The notes under the pieces: model-generated
The model's database searches: none
What the model was told of the DNA's origin: nothing
Seen by the model: the letters and a program-made list of their open reading frames with translations, nothing else
Position numbers and translations under genes: made by a program
Part shown: piece by piece, positions 9,273-18,476 of the stretch
Position numbering within the stretch: position 1 is the first letter of the stretch
Layout: the number at the start of each line of letters is the position of its first letter
Source of the DNA: Staphylococcus saprophyticus subsp. saprophyticus ATCC 15305 = NCTC 7292
GTDB lineage: Bacteria > Bacillota > Bacilli > Staphylococcales > Staphylococcaceae
Assembly (NCBI RefSeq): GCF_000010125.1
Contig: NC_007350.1
Location: forward strand, 1,612,001-1,676,000
Direction of reading: 5' to 3'
Length of the DNA stretch: 64,000 nt

Positions 9273-10583
9273 TTAATTTTCCTTTCTTCTTATCCTAGTT
9301 ATGAAAAAGCCATCAGAGTTAAAATCTTGAGGTAAAATTTGCATCGTTTTTACTTTTTCTCCAGTTATTGGATGTTCAAATTGATCGAATTCAAAATCTT
9401 TATTTTCTTTTAAAAATGTATATACAACATTTTCATTTTCCATTTGCTCAATCGTACAAGTTGAATAAATCATTGTACCACCAGGTTTCACATTATATTT
9501 CACATTATTTAAGATTTCCAATTGAATTTCAACCAAAGATTCAATTGCATGTTGCGATTGTTCATATTTTATTTCTGGTTTATGTCTTAAAACACCTAAA
9601 CCACTACATGGCGCATCTACTAAAATCTTATCATACACTTTATCATATTTTTCAGTTGCATCGTGTTCAAATGCAGAAATGTTAGATAAACGTAATTTTC
9701 TTATATTAAAATCTATTAAATCTATTTTATGTTCATGAATGTCCGTCGCATCAACATGTCCAGTACCATTTAATATTTCAGCAATATGACAAGCTTTTCC
9801 ACCAGGTGCACTACAAGCATCTAAAACTTGGTCACCTTCTTTTAATGCCATTAATTCACCAATAAACATTGAACTCTTATCTTGAATAGATATCAGTCCA
9901 TCTTTAAACATACGAGATTCAATAATTGGCTTACCACTAATATGTAGACAAGTTTCGATTTCTCTATCTTGTTCTACAATATAATCATCAGTGAGTCTTC
10001 TAATAGCATCGTCTACTGAAATACGAGTTAAGTTAACACGTACGGTTGTAGTTACTTTATCTAAAAATGATTGCGCAATTGTTTCTGTTTTTTCAATACC
10101 AAAATGCGTTGTCCAGTGATCAACCAACCATTTGGGTAAACTGTATTCAATCGCGATACGTTTTTTGTCATCTGTAATTTCAGTAAAATCTGGTAAGTCA
10201 CTGCGCATAATATTTCTTAGTATACCGTTCACAACATTACCATTATGCGGACCGCCTTTATATTTAGCAATTTCAACGGCTTCATTAATAATCGCGTGTT
10301 CAGGTATTTTATCTAAATAGACATATTGATAAATACTCATCCAAAGTAACTGTCTGACCCAACCTTTTAACTTTGTTTGAACAAAAGGTTTCAGCAAATA
10401 ATCTAAAGTATATTTTCTTTTTAACGTGCCATATACTAATTCTGTATATAATCCTTTATCTGCTCTATTTAATTCATTATTTGATAACACATCATTAATG
10501 ATGATGTTACTATAGGCTTTATCATTTATAATATCTTGAATGGTTTCAAATGCTAACGCTCGCACATTTGTTTCTATTGTCAT
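9273..10583 (-). CDS. rsmB: 16S rRNA cytosine-967 C5-methyltransferase
   Basis: Methylates C967 of 16S rRNA. The N-terminal NusB-like RNA-binding domain (about 1-135) is followed by a Rossmann methyltransferase domain with the SAM loop DACSAPGGK (near 256), catalytic Cys in DAPCSGLG (near 325) and second Cys in YSTCTIEQ (near 377). The 436-residue length is standard. Its start overlaps the fmt stop by 4 nt. Confidence 0.95.
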   Translation of the reverse strand: MTIETNVRALAFETIQDIINDKAYSNIIINDVLSNNELNRADKGLYTELVYGTLKRKYTLDYLLKPFVQTKLKGWVRQLLWMSIYQYVYLDKIPEHAIINEAVEIAKYKGGPHNGNVVNGILRNIMRSDLPDFTEITDDKKRIAIEYSLPKWLVDHWTTHFGIEKTETIAQSFLDKVTTTVRVNLTRISVDDAIRRLTDDYIVEQDREIETCLHISGKPIIESRMFKDGLISIQDKSSMFIGELMALKEGDQVLDACSAPGGKACHIAEILNGTGHVDATDIHEHKIDLIDFNIRKLRLSNISAFEHDATEKYDKVYDKILVDAPCSGLGVLRHKPEIKYEQSQHAIESLVEIQLEILNNVKYNVKPGGTMIYSTCTIEQMENENVVYTFLKENKDFEFDQFEHPITGEKVKTMQILPQDFNSDGFFITRIRRKEN

Positions 10584-11512
10584 GTTAGTACCTTCCCAAC
10601 AAGTGAAGTTTGCACGCCACTTAAGTAGTTTGCAGTTAACATACGTTTTTTCCCTGCAACTTGAATATCTGTTAATGCAATTGCATCGTCGGAACCTGTC
10701 GCAACGATGATTGCTTTTTTCGTTGTTTCAATAATTGTACCTGGTTCACCTGTTTTACCTTTTTCAATTCGGGATGCATATACTTTCATGTTACCATCAT
10801 CCATAACTGTATAAGCTACTGGCCATGGTGACAGACCTCTTATATGGTTGTAAATAACTTCAGCCGATTGGTACCAATCAATCTTTTCCTGTTCTCTACT
10901 TATATTAGTAGCAAAACTAGCTTCACTTTCATTCTGTGTAATGCGGTTATTTGTACCATTAATAATAGAAGGTAAAGTCTCTTTTAATAATTCTGCACCT
11001 AAAAAGCTCAATTTATCATGCATGGTACCGACATCATCTTGGTGCTCAATTTCTATTGCTTGTTGAGAAATGATATCTCCTGCATCTAATTTCTTAACCA
11101 TATACATTATAGAAATACCTGTTTCTGTTTGACCATCCATGATAGCTTGATGAATCGGCGCTCCACCTCTATATTTAGGTAATAACGACGCGTGGACATT
11201 GATTGCCCCTAACTTTGGCGCATTTAATAATGATTCAGGCAATATTTGCCCAAAGGCTGCAGTTACGATTAAATCTGCTTCTAAGTCAATAAGTTGTTCT
11301 AACTCTGATGATTGGGCTAATTTTTCTGGTTGATATACTGGTAAACCGTGCTTAATTGCAACTTCTTTCACTGGTGGAGGTGTTAAAACACGTTTTCTAC
11401 CTACTGGTCTGTCTGGTTGCGTGACTACTGCAATCACATCATGTTCAGCAATTAACATTTCTAGCACTTTTGTTGAAAAATCTGGTGTTCCCATAAAAAT
11501 GACTTTACTCAT
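10580..11512 (-). CDS. fmt: Methionyl-tRNA formyltransferase
   Basis: Formylates initiator Met-tRNA with 10-formyl-tetrahydrofolate. I place the start at the ATG at 11512 (protein [12 protein letters not shown], 310 residues), which matches the family N-terminus; the open frame runs 10 codons further upstream into def. Catalytic residues lie in [15 protein letters not shown] (near 107) and LDAGDII (near 145). A GGAGG site lies 12 nt upstream. The first 8 nt overlap the end of the def-like gene. Confidence 0.95.
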   Translation of the reverse strand: MSKVIFMGTPDFSTKVLEMLIAEHDVIAVVTQPDRPVGRKRVLTPPPVKEVAIKHGLPVYQPEKLAQSSELEQLIDLEADLIVTAAFGQILPESLLNAPKLGAINVHASLLPKYRGGAPIHQAIMDGQTETGISIMYMVKKLDAGDIISQQAIEIEHQDDVGTMHDKLSFLGAELLKETLPSIINGTNNRITQNESEASFATNISREQEKIDWYQSAEVIYNHIRGLSPWPVAYTVMDDGNMKVYASRIEKGKTGEPGTIIETTKKAIIVATGSDDAIALTDIQVAGKKRMLTANYLSGVQTSLVGKVLT

Positions 11513-11993
11513 TATCAAAATACGCCTCCATTTCACTTTCACTTAAAAATTTCTCTACACGTTCAGTAAACAATCTTCCTTCAAAATGATCTATCATATG
11601 TAAAATCATTCTCGCGATATCATCATATGCAGTCATCTCAACTTCATTACCTTTTTTATCATTACTCTTAACGACAATCATTTTACTTCTTTCCACTTCA
11701 CCATAAACATTAGGTATACTGATAGACCCTTCTAAATCAGTCACTTTTGTATCCGATTCACTTATAATTTGAGGATTAATCAGTTGTAACAATCCATCCA
11801 TTTCCATATCTATCATCGCTACTTTTTGTGCAACACCTATCTGCGGCGCACATATCGCAGATGCTTCAACATCATACATTGTATCTTCTAAATCTAACAA
11901 TAATTGTTCTAAATTTTCATCAAATTTTGTCACATCCGGTATAGACTTATTAAGAATAGGGTGTTTGCTTGTTACAAGTTGTTTGATTGTCAT
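11505..11993 (-). CDS. Degenerate peptide deformylase homologue
   Basis: A 162-residue protein with the peptide deformylase fold signature and the usual place before fmt. The catalytic motifs are altered: the glycine-rich motif reads AICAPQIGV, the EGCLS motif reads EGSIS (metal-ligand Cys replaced by Ser), and HExxH reads HMIDH (catalytic Glu replaced by Met). By family knowledge such a protein should not bind the catalytic iron or deformylate. S. aureus is reported to have two def homologues, only one functional; this is the counterpart of the non-functional one. The active deformylase should lie elsewhere. The full-length frame suggests a retained non-enzymatic role. Confidence 0.88.
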   Translation of the reverse strand: MTIKQLVTSKHPILNKSIPDVTKFDENLEQLLLDLEDTMYDVEASAICAPQIGVAQKVAMIDMEMDGLLQLINPQIISESDTKVTDLEGSISIPNVYGEVERSKMIVVKSNDKKGNEVEMTAYDDIARMILHMIDHFEGRLFTERVEKFLSESEMEAYFDNE

Positions 11994-12136
11994 ATCGATT
12001 TCTCCTCATAAAAATTCATCATATTATTATAACTTATTTTAGTGGAAATTGCACCATTCATTGAAAGAATACTTTACTGAACATATTGAGTAAGTAGTAG
12101 GATAAGTCTTCATTCAATCTATCTTCATAAAATATA

Positions 12137-12200
12137 AAAAGTGCAGAAATAGATATCTGCTCATATTTAAATGGGCTTTTTATCTATACTGCACTTTAAA
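12137..12200 (-). terminator. Long hairpin terminator after the GNAT gene
   Basis: A 9-bp outer stem (AAAGTGCAG with CTGCACTTT, within 12137-12197) continues inward through an AGATA/TATCT pairing, giving an imperfect hairpin of about 60 nt flanked by A- and T-runs on both sides. It separates the acetyltransferase gene from the def operon. Confidence 0.65.
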
Positions 12201-12292
12201 ACGATGTTCATAGTATACAAGACATATTTCAAACCTTTACATTTTTCATTATATATTGAGCATTGATCGTTCTTTAAGCTTATTGTTTTTCA

Positions 12293-12988
12293 TCAATCTA
12301 GAATCGTTAACCGATTCACTTGATTACCAAGTTCATCGAAATTTTGTGCTGCTAACCAACTTTCAAATTTAAGTTTATTTTGCTGCCACTCTTTATCAAT
12401 CATTGCTAACCAATATGTGTCACGATTACGATTTTTATACACTTTATGATTTCTAAAAATACCTTCAAATTTAAACCCTAGCCGTTGGGCAGCTTTAATA
12501 GACGGTTCATTTAAAGCATCACATTTCCATTCATATCTTCTATAACCTAATGTTTGAAATACATAATTGGCTAATAAAAATTGCACTTCCGTGGCAATAC
12601 GTGTTTGTTTCATGACATTAGCGTAATGTATATGACCAACTTCAATTGAACCATTATGGCGATCAATTCTGAGTAAAGATAAAATGCCCACTGCTTCAGA
12701 TGTTTCTTTATCAATAATGGCGAAAAAATACGGATCAGTAGAATTGATTTTCTTATCTATATAATTTTCAAATGCTTGAAAATCGTGAGGTTGCTCATCA
12801 GGTAAATATGTCCAATTCGGCGCATCCGCTTCATCAGAAAAATAATTAAATAAATCTTGAATATGACATTGCGCTAACTTTTCTAATCTGCAATATTGCC
12901 CTTCTAAAACTTTCACATTGGGTAAATGAGCTTGTTTAAACTCATTTTGTTCTTCACCAATGGGTTGCTTAAACTCATTATATCGCAC
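12293..12988 (-). CDS. GNAT-family N-acetyltransferase (RimJ/RimL type)
   Basis: A 231-residue protein resembling ribosomal-protein-type GNAT acetyltransferases that move an acetyl group from acetyl-CoA to an amine; the substrate is unknown. The acetyl-CoA-binding region is around MKQTRIATEVQ (near 130) and the typical RimJ C-terminal stretch EPSIKAAQRLGFKFEG lies near 160-180. The start is GTG at 12988, with AAGGAG 7 nt upstream. It begins inside the end of the XRE-like gene (76-nt overlap, different frame). It lies between priA and def, where I recall no genes in S. aureus, so it looks like an accessory insertion. Confidence 0.82.
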   Translation of the reverse strand: MRYNEFKQPIGEEQNEFKQAHLPNVKVLEGQYCRLEKLAQCHIQDLFNYFSDEADAPNWTYLPDEQPHDFQAFENYIDKKINSTDPYFFAIIDKETSEAVGILSLLRIDRHNGSIEVGHIHYANVMKQTRIATEVQFLLANYVFQTLGYRRYEWKCDALNEPSIKAAQRLGFKFEGIFRNHKVYKNRNRDTYWLAMIDKEWQQNKLKFESWLAAQNFDELGNQVNRLTILD

Positions 12989-13227
12989 ATGAACACTCCT
13001 TTTTTCCCTAAAGCATAAACTAACGTTACTATACTAAAGTAAATCTTCCGCAGTCGTATTAAAAATTCAGCTAATATTTTAGCGTCATTTTGATTGAGTG
13101 TTAATTGTTGTTGTTCAATTTGCTTAATCATCTCTGGATTTAATACGATATCGTAAAAGGACGTAATTCTGTTTGACAACTCATTGATACTTAATCCAAT
13201 TGCTTTTCTATTTCGAATTAAACTCAT
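12913..13227 (-). CDS. Small XRE-like helix-turn-helix protein
   Basis: A 104-residue frame from the ATG at 13227, which has AAGGAG 7 nt upstream. Residues 1-60 resemble a Cro/CI-type helix-turn-helix (RNRKAIGLSINELSNRI, then a Leu/Gln-rich helix set), so DNA binding is inferred. The last 35 or so residues have no recognisable fold and run through the ribosome binding site and 76 nt of the downstream acetyltransferase in another frame. The original stop may have been lost, or the C-terminus may be newly acquired. The likely role is control of the downstream gene; this is inference. Confidence 0.6.
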   Translation of the reverse strand: MSLIRNRKAIGLSINELSNRITSFYDIVLNPEMIKQIEQQQLTLNQNDAKILAEFLIRLRKIYFSIVTLVYALGKKGVFMCDIMSLSNPLVKNKMSLNKLIYPM

Positions 13228-13504
13228 AGGCGTACTCCTTAGATTAGACATAAAAAGATATTGATCTCATTTCTCACTTAGTCGGTTGCTTTTCTTAATC
13301 GTTATTGTCGTTCTCAATACGTACTCTAATCATTTATGCGTGACTCGTTACTCTTTAATATAACTTTAATTAATATTAAATGCAAAAAAATGTAGCAAAT
13401 TATTTTTTATAAATTTTAATAAATATTAGTTAATTGTTAAGATTATATCCATAGCGCCATCACTATACTTCATATTTATATCTAACTTTTATGTTTTTTT
13501 GTCC
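13228..13504. other. Upstream region of the XRE/GNAT pair
   Basis: Very A+T-rich non-coding DNA between the XRE-like gene and the priA terminator. It must hold the promoter for the pair, but I see no clear consensus promoter or operator palindrome. Confidence 0.35.
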
Positions 13505-13569
13505 AAAAAAAAGAACAAACTATTTTAATGGCTAATCATTTACCTAGCAAAACAATTTGTTCTTTTTTC
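13505..13569 (-). terminator. Bidirectional terminator after priA
   Basis: Arms 13507-13518 and 13556-13567 form a 12-bp A+T-rich stem around a long loop of about 37 nt, flanked by runs of A on the left and T on the right. On the minus strand a run of eight T follows the stem. It lies about 60 nt after the priA stop. Confidence 0.6.
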
Positions 13570-13626
13570 TAATATTTTTATACAAAAGTCAGTATACATT
13601 AGCTTCGTTATATAACGTGCTCAATA

Positions 13627-16035
13627 TTACATCATCATCTGCGGTGCGATATCTATTTTCAAAGATAATTTTTCTTTTAAATATTGATCATGATAATAAT
13701 CGTCTAAATATTTTAATGCTTCGTGTAATGCAGGTTCTCGTTTATATTTCACTAATATTTGAAAGCGATATTCGTTATTGATTCTTGATAATGCGGCCGG
13801 AGATGGGCCAAGTACAAGTGCTTTGTCTGTTAAATGTTGCAGTAATATTTTATGAATATGCTTGGATGCTTCCATAACTTTTTTCATTTCTTTATGCGCA
13901 ATAGTAAAATTAATTAAAAAGAAATACGGTGGGTACTTTCCAATTTTCCTATAATTCATTTCTTTTTGGAAAAAGGCTGTGTAATCATTTTCTTGGACAT
14001 CTTTAATAGCATAATGATCTGGATTGTATGTTTGAATAAGCACCTGTCCTTCTTTTTCATGACGACCAGCTCGACCAGCAACTTGCGTTAACAATTGGTA
14101 TGTTCGCTCACTTGCTCTAAAGTCTGGCAAATTCAACATTGTGTCAGCATTCAAAACACCTACTAACGTAATATTAGGAAAATCCAATCCTTTAGCAATC
14201 ATTTGTGTCCCTAACAAGATATCCCCTTTTCCTGAACCAAAATCATTTAATAACTTTTCATGAGCACCTTTTCTAGAAGTAGTATCCACGTCCATCCGTA
14301 TAATACGAGCCTCTTGAAACGCTTCTTGTAAAAGTTCTTCAACTCTCTGTGTGCCAGTACCCATTTGTCTAATATGCTCACTTTCACAATTAGGACATTG
14401 ATTAGGTGGTACTTCTTGATGACCACAATAATGACATTTCAATTGATCTGTTGATTTGTGATAAGTCAATGAAATATCACAGTTCGGACACTGTGGAACA
14501 TGCCCACAATCTCTACACAACATAAATGAAGCATAACCGCGTCGATTTAAAAAGAGTACAATTTGTTCCTGATTATCTAAGCGTTGTTGTATTGCATCTC
14601 GTAATTGATTAGAGAACATAGAGCGATTTCCAGAGTTCAATTCTTCTCTCATATCTACAATTTCTACCTCAGGTAAAGCTTGTTGATTAACTCTGTTAGG
14701 TAACGATAGTAACTCATATACACCCTTTTCAGCTCGTGCAAATGATTCTAAACTTGGTGTCGCGCTGCCTAATATTAAAGGACATTGATGATACTCACTA
14801 CGCCATTGCGCGATATCTCTTGCATGATATCTGGGATAATCTTCTTGCTTATACGAAGATTCATGTTCTTCATCTATAATAATCATCCCTAAATTTTTAA
14901 ATGGTGCAAAGACGCTTGAACGTGCACCTACGCTCACACGTGCTTTACCGTCTCTAATCTTTTGCCATTCATCATAGCGTTCACCTTTGGATAATCCAGA
15001 ATGTAGTACAGCAACTTCGTCTCCAAATCTACGTTTAAATCTTAATACCATTTGTGGTGTTAAGGCAATTTCTGGAACTAACATCATTGCTTGTCTATTA
15101 AGATTTAGTACTTCTTCAATTGTTTGTAAATACACTTCTGTTTTGCCTGATCCTGTCACACCATGCAATAAATAGGTACATTGTTCATGAGCATGTATCT
15201 TTTCTGATATGGCTTCAAATGCACGTTGTTGGTCTGAAGTCAGATGTTGTTTCACATCTTGTTCAAAGACCCTAGTCTCAAATGGATCACGTTCAACGAC
15301 AGCATCATATTTTTCAACAAAGCCCTTGCGAATTAATGTATCTACACTAGATTTTGAATAACCCATTGCTTCTATGTCTTTAAGTAAAACGATGCGATGT
15401 TGTTCATCTAATAAAAAGGCATATAATTCATATTGCTTCTTAGATTTTTCTAATGAATTTAGCACACTATCATAGTTAAATCCTTCAACAACACATATGG
15501 CACGTTGTTTTTTCTTATTTACATTTTGTGATAGTAAGGTTACTTCAGATACAATACCTTGTTTTAATAATGGCGCAATTTGTGTTAAATCATCATTTTG
15601 CTGTGCTGCTTTAAATGCATAGTGTCCTGATGAGTCAAATTTCCCTGCTAAAGTTTCAGGCAGTGCATTCGTATCTTCAATAGAAAAGACCTTGGTATAT
15701 TTTGCTTTAATTGCACTTGGCAGCATAACTTCAAGCATTGAAATACGTTTTGTAACGAAGTAATTGTTATACCACTCAGTAAATTGAATTAATTCTTCAG
15801 TCAATTCGGGTTTTATATCTTGAATTTCTTGAATTTCTTTTAATTTTTTTATATCTATATTGCTATCAGGCTGGTCTGTTATCTTCATGACATAACCTTG
15901 AATTGTTCTTGGTCCAAATGGAACAATGACACGCATACCTATTTGAATCATTGATTGTAACCTTATAGGAATTATATAATCAAATGTAAAATCAACACTC
16001 TTAGAAGGTATATCAACAATTACTTTTGCTATCAT
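13627..16035 (-). CDS. priA: Primosomal replication-restart helicase PriA
   Basis: Superfamily 2 DNA helicase that rebuilds replication forks by recruiting the replicative helicase. The 802-residue protein has an N-terminal DNA-binding domain (about 1-105), Walker A GVTGSGKTE (near 292), DEEHESSYKQ (near 392), a zinc-binding region with four CxxC pairs (about 515-560) and the helicase C-terminal motif QVAGRAGR (near 683). It starts 1 nt after the coaBC stop, so the two are coupled. Confidence 0.96.
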   Translation of the reverse strand: MIAKVIVDIPSKSVDFTFDYIIPIRLQSMIQIGMRVIVPFGPRTIQGYVMKITDQPDSNIDIKKLKEIQEIQDIKPELTEELIQFTEWYNNYFVTKRISMLEVMLPSAIKAKYTKVFSIEDTNALPETLAGKFDSSGHYAFKAAQQNDDLTQIAPLLKQGIVSEVTLLSQNVNKKKQRAICVVEGFNYDSVLNSLEKSKKQYELYAFLLDEQHRIVLLKDIEAMGYSKSSVDTLIRKGFVEKYDAVVERDPFETRVFEQDVKQHLTSDQQRAFEAISEKIHAHEQCTYLLHGVTGSGKTEVYLQTIEEVLNLNRQAMMLVPEIALTPQMVLRFKRRFGDEVAVLHSGLSKGERYDEWQKIRDGKARVSVGARSSVFAPFKNLGMIIIDEEHESSYKQEDYPRYHARDIAQWRSEYHQCPLILGSATPSLESFARAEKGVYELLSLPNRVNQQALPEVEIVDMREELNSGNRSMFSNQLRDAIQQRLDNQEQIVLFLNRRGYASFMLCRDCGHVPQCPNCDISLTYHKSTDQLKCHYCGHQEVPPNQCPNCESEHIRQMGTGTQRVEELLQEAFQEARIIRMDVDTTSRKGAHEKLLNDFGSGKGDILLGTQMIAKGLDFPNITLVGVLNADTMLNLPDFRASERTYQLLTQVAGRAGRHEKEGQVLIQTYNPDHYAIKDVQENDYTAFFQKEMNYRKIGKYPPYFFLINFTIAHKEMKKVMEASKHIHKILLQHLTDKALVLGPSPAALSRINNEYRFQILVKYKREPALHEALKYLDDYYHDQYLKEKLSLKIDIAPQMMM

Positions 16036-16036
16036 T

Positions 16037-17245
16037 TTATTGCCACCTTGTTTCTAAACTATTCAATATATGCTCCGCTAATTCGACTTTTTTGTGTTTG
16101 CCTAAAGGTATAGCGTCTCCATTTTTATAATACATCGTATAATCATTGTCATCGGAACTAAAGCCAATCGTACGGTCTCCAACATTATTCGCAATAATCA
16201 CATCTGCATTTTTATTATGCAATTTTTTTTGTGCATAAGCTTCAATATTTTGTGTTTCTGCTGCAAATCCAACTAAGTATTGTGATTCTTTATGTTCTCC
16301 TAAATATTTCAAAATATCTGGTGTACGTTTAAATTCTACAGATAAAGTACCATCTTGTTTTTTTAATTTATGGTCCAACATTTCTACTGGCGCATAATCT
16401 GACACGGCAGCAGCTTTAAAAACGATATCTTGTTTAGCAAAACGACTTCGAACCGCTTCGAACATTTCTTCTGCACTTTGTACGTGTACTACATCAACAT
16501 GCTTCGGTGGTGTTAAATGTGTCGGTCCTGAAACTAAAGTAACTTCTGCACCTCGTTTAGCTAAAGATTCAGCAAGCACGTATCCAATCTTACCTGAAGA
16601 TCGATTTGATAAAAAACGAACTGGATCTAATTCTTCTACAGTGGGTCCAGCAGTAATTAATACATGTTTACCAATAAAGCTACTTGATGCTGGCACAGCT
16701 TTTTGTTTTATGTCATTAAAGTATTGCTTTATGCGCTCTACAATTTGTAAAGGTTCTTCCATACGCCCCTTCGCTACATATCCACATGCTAAAAAACCTT
16801 CTCCAGGTTCTAAAAAATAGTAACCATCTGAACTTAAAGTCACTAAATTATGTTGTGTCCTCTTATTTTCATACATATGCACGTTCATTGCAGGTGCAAT
16901 AAATTTAGGCGTTTCAGTTGCTAACAACGTTGACGTAACCATATCATCTGCAATGCCATTTGCTAATTTAGCAATTGTATTTGCAGTTGCTGGCGCTACG
17001 ATAATTGCGTCTGCCCAATCACCCAGCGCAACATGTTGAATTTCTTGAGGATTTTGCTCTATAAATGTACTCGTATAAACGGGATTTCTCCCAATAGCTT
17101 GGAATGCTAGTGGGGTAACAAATTCCTGAGCATGATCAGTAAGCATGACTCTGACATCAAATCCAGCCTGCGTCAGTTTACTCGTTAAATCAATTGCTTT
17201 ATATGCAGCTATACCACCTGTAACAGCAAGTAATATTCGTTTCAT
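16037..17245 (-). CDS. coaBC: Bifunctional phosphopantothenoylcysteine decarboxylase/phosphopantothenate-cysteine ligase
   Basis: Catalyses two steps of coenzyme A synthesis: CTP-dependent joining of cysteine to 4'-phosphopantothenate (CoaB, C-terminal) and FMN-dependent decarboxylation (CoaC, N-terminal). Flavoprotein signatures are TGGIAAYK (near 9), the active-site His in QHVALGDWADA (near 72), PAMNVHMY (near 118) and ACGYVAKGRM (near 153). The CoaB nucleotide-binding part begins with ITAGPTVEELDPVRF (near 198). The 402-residue length is normal. Separated from rpoZ by a terminator, it may have its own promoter in 17246-17380. Confidence 0.95.
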   Translation of the reverse strand: MKRILLAVTGGIAAYKAIDLTSKLTQAGFDVRVMLTDHAQEFVTPLAFQAIGRNPVYTSTFIEQNPQEIQHVALGDWADAIIVAPATANTIAKLANGIADDMVTSTLLATETPKFIAPAMNVHMYENKRTQHNLVTLSSDGYYFLEPGEGFLACGYVAKGRMEEPLQIVERIKQYFNDIKQKAVPASSSFIGKHVLITAGPTVEELDPVRFLSNRSSGKIGYVLAESLAKRGAEVTLVSGPTHLTPPKHVDVVHVQSAEEMFEAVRSRFAKQDIVFKAAAVSDYAPVEMLDHKLKKQDGTLSVEFKRTPDILKYLGEHKESQYLVGFAAETQNIEAYAQKKLHNKNADVIIANNVGDRTIGFSSDDNDYTMYYKNGDAIPLGKHKKVELAEHILNSLETRWQ

Positions 17246-17380
17246 TATATAGTCATTCTCCTTCGATTGAATTAGATCAGACGTGGGTGACGTCTCTTAT
17301 AATTGAAAATCAAAATGTATGTCCCTCATAATTAAATTAACTTTTCGATTACTGTTCATTATACACAATTTATTAGTTAA

Positions 17381-17418
17381 ATAAAAAAAGCACACCTTGC
17401 GACTGCATGGTGTGCACT
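17381..17418 (-). terminator. Terminator between rpoZ and coaBC
   Basis: A 7-bp G+C-rich stem (17390-17396 with 17409-17415) is followed on the minus strand by a run of seven T. It lies 65 nt after the rpoZ stop and would limit read-through from gmk-rpoZ into coaBC-priA. Confidence 0.75.
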
Positions 17419-17481
17419 TGAAAGATATTCATTTAAAAACACATAGATGGCTATATAAAATTCAATATCTATGCTTTTTAA

Positions 17482-17693
17482 TTAATACGTTTTTAAGAAT
17501 AGTTCGTCTGGGAAAACTACACCGTCAGCAATTTCTTCTAAAGCTTTACCAACAGGTTTTTCTGAAATGTATTTTGTTAATAATGCACTTTCAGGTTTCT
17601 CGTCTATTTCACGCGCACGTTTTGCAGCTGTAGTTGCAATTAAATATTTTGAATTAATTTTTGATGTTAATTGGTTTAATGGTGGTTGTAACA

Positions 17694-17694
<1 letters not shown>
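17482..17694 (-). CDS. rpoZ: DNA-directed RNA polymerase subunit omega
   Basis: A 70-residue omega subunit, which helps fold and assemble beta-prime. The conserved core KYLIATTAAKRAREI (near 17) and KPVGKALEEIADG (near 46) are clear. The C-terminal tail (about 12 residues) differs from the S. aureus sequence I recall. The ATG at 17694 overlaps the gmk stop by one base (TAATG), so it is translationally coupled to gmk. Confidence 0.95.
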
Positions 17695-18320
<626 letters not shown>

Positions 18321-18357
18321 TTACTACCTCTCTAAACTATTCTTCTATTATTAAACT

Positions 18358-18366
18358 ATGATACCA
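18358..18366 (-). promoter_or_regulatory. Extended -10 promoter candidate for gmk-rpoZ
   Basis: The minus strand reads TGGTATCAT here, a good extended -10. No strong -35 is visible. The distance to the gmk ATG is about 40 nt. Confidence 0.4.
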
Positions 18367-18407
18367 CAATTTTCATTTAGTTGTATAGCGTCCAACAGCA
18401 CAAACTT

Positions 18408-18441
18408 TGGTCATGACCATTTCTTTATGCCATGTTACAAT
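18408..18441 (+). promoter_or_regulatory. rqcH promoter region with a 12-bp palindrome
   Basis: A TACAAT -10 lies at 18436-18441, 36 nt before the rqcH ATG. The perfect palindrome TGGTCATGACCA (18408-18419) covers the place of the -35 element, whose match is poor. This could be an operator in the shared gmk/rqcH control region or a chance palindrome. Confidence 0.4.
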
Positions 18442-18476
18442 ATGATGAATGACTAAAAATAAGGTGGCTGATAGTA

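Noticed and set aside
11505..11993. Calling this gene the functional peptide deformylase
   Set aside because: Its EGCLS Cys and HExxH Glu are substituted, so the enzyme name would mislead.
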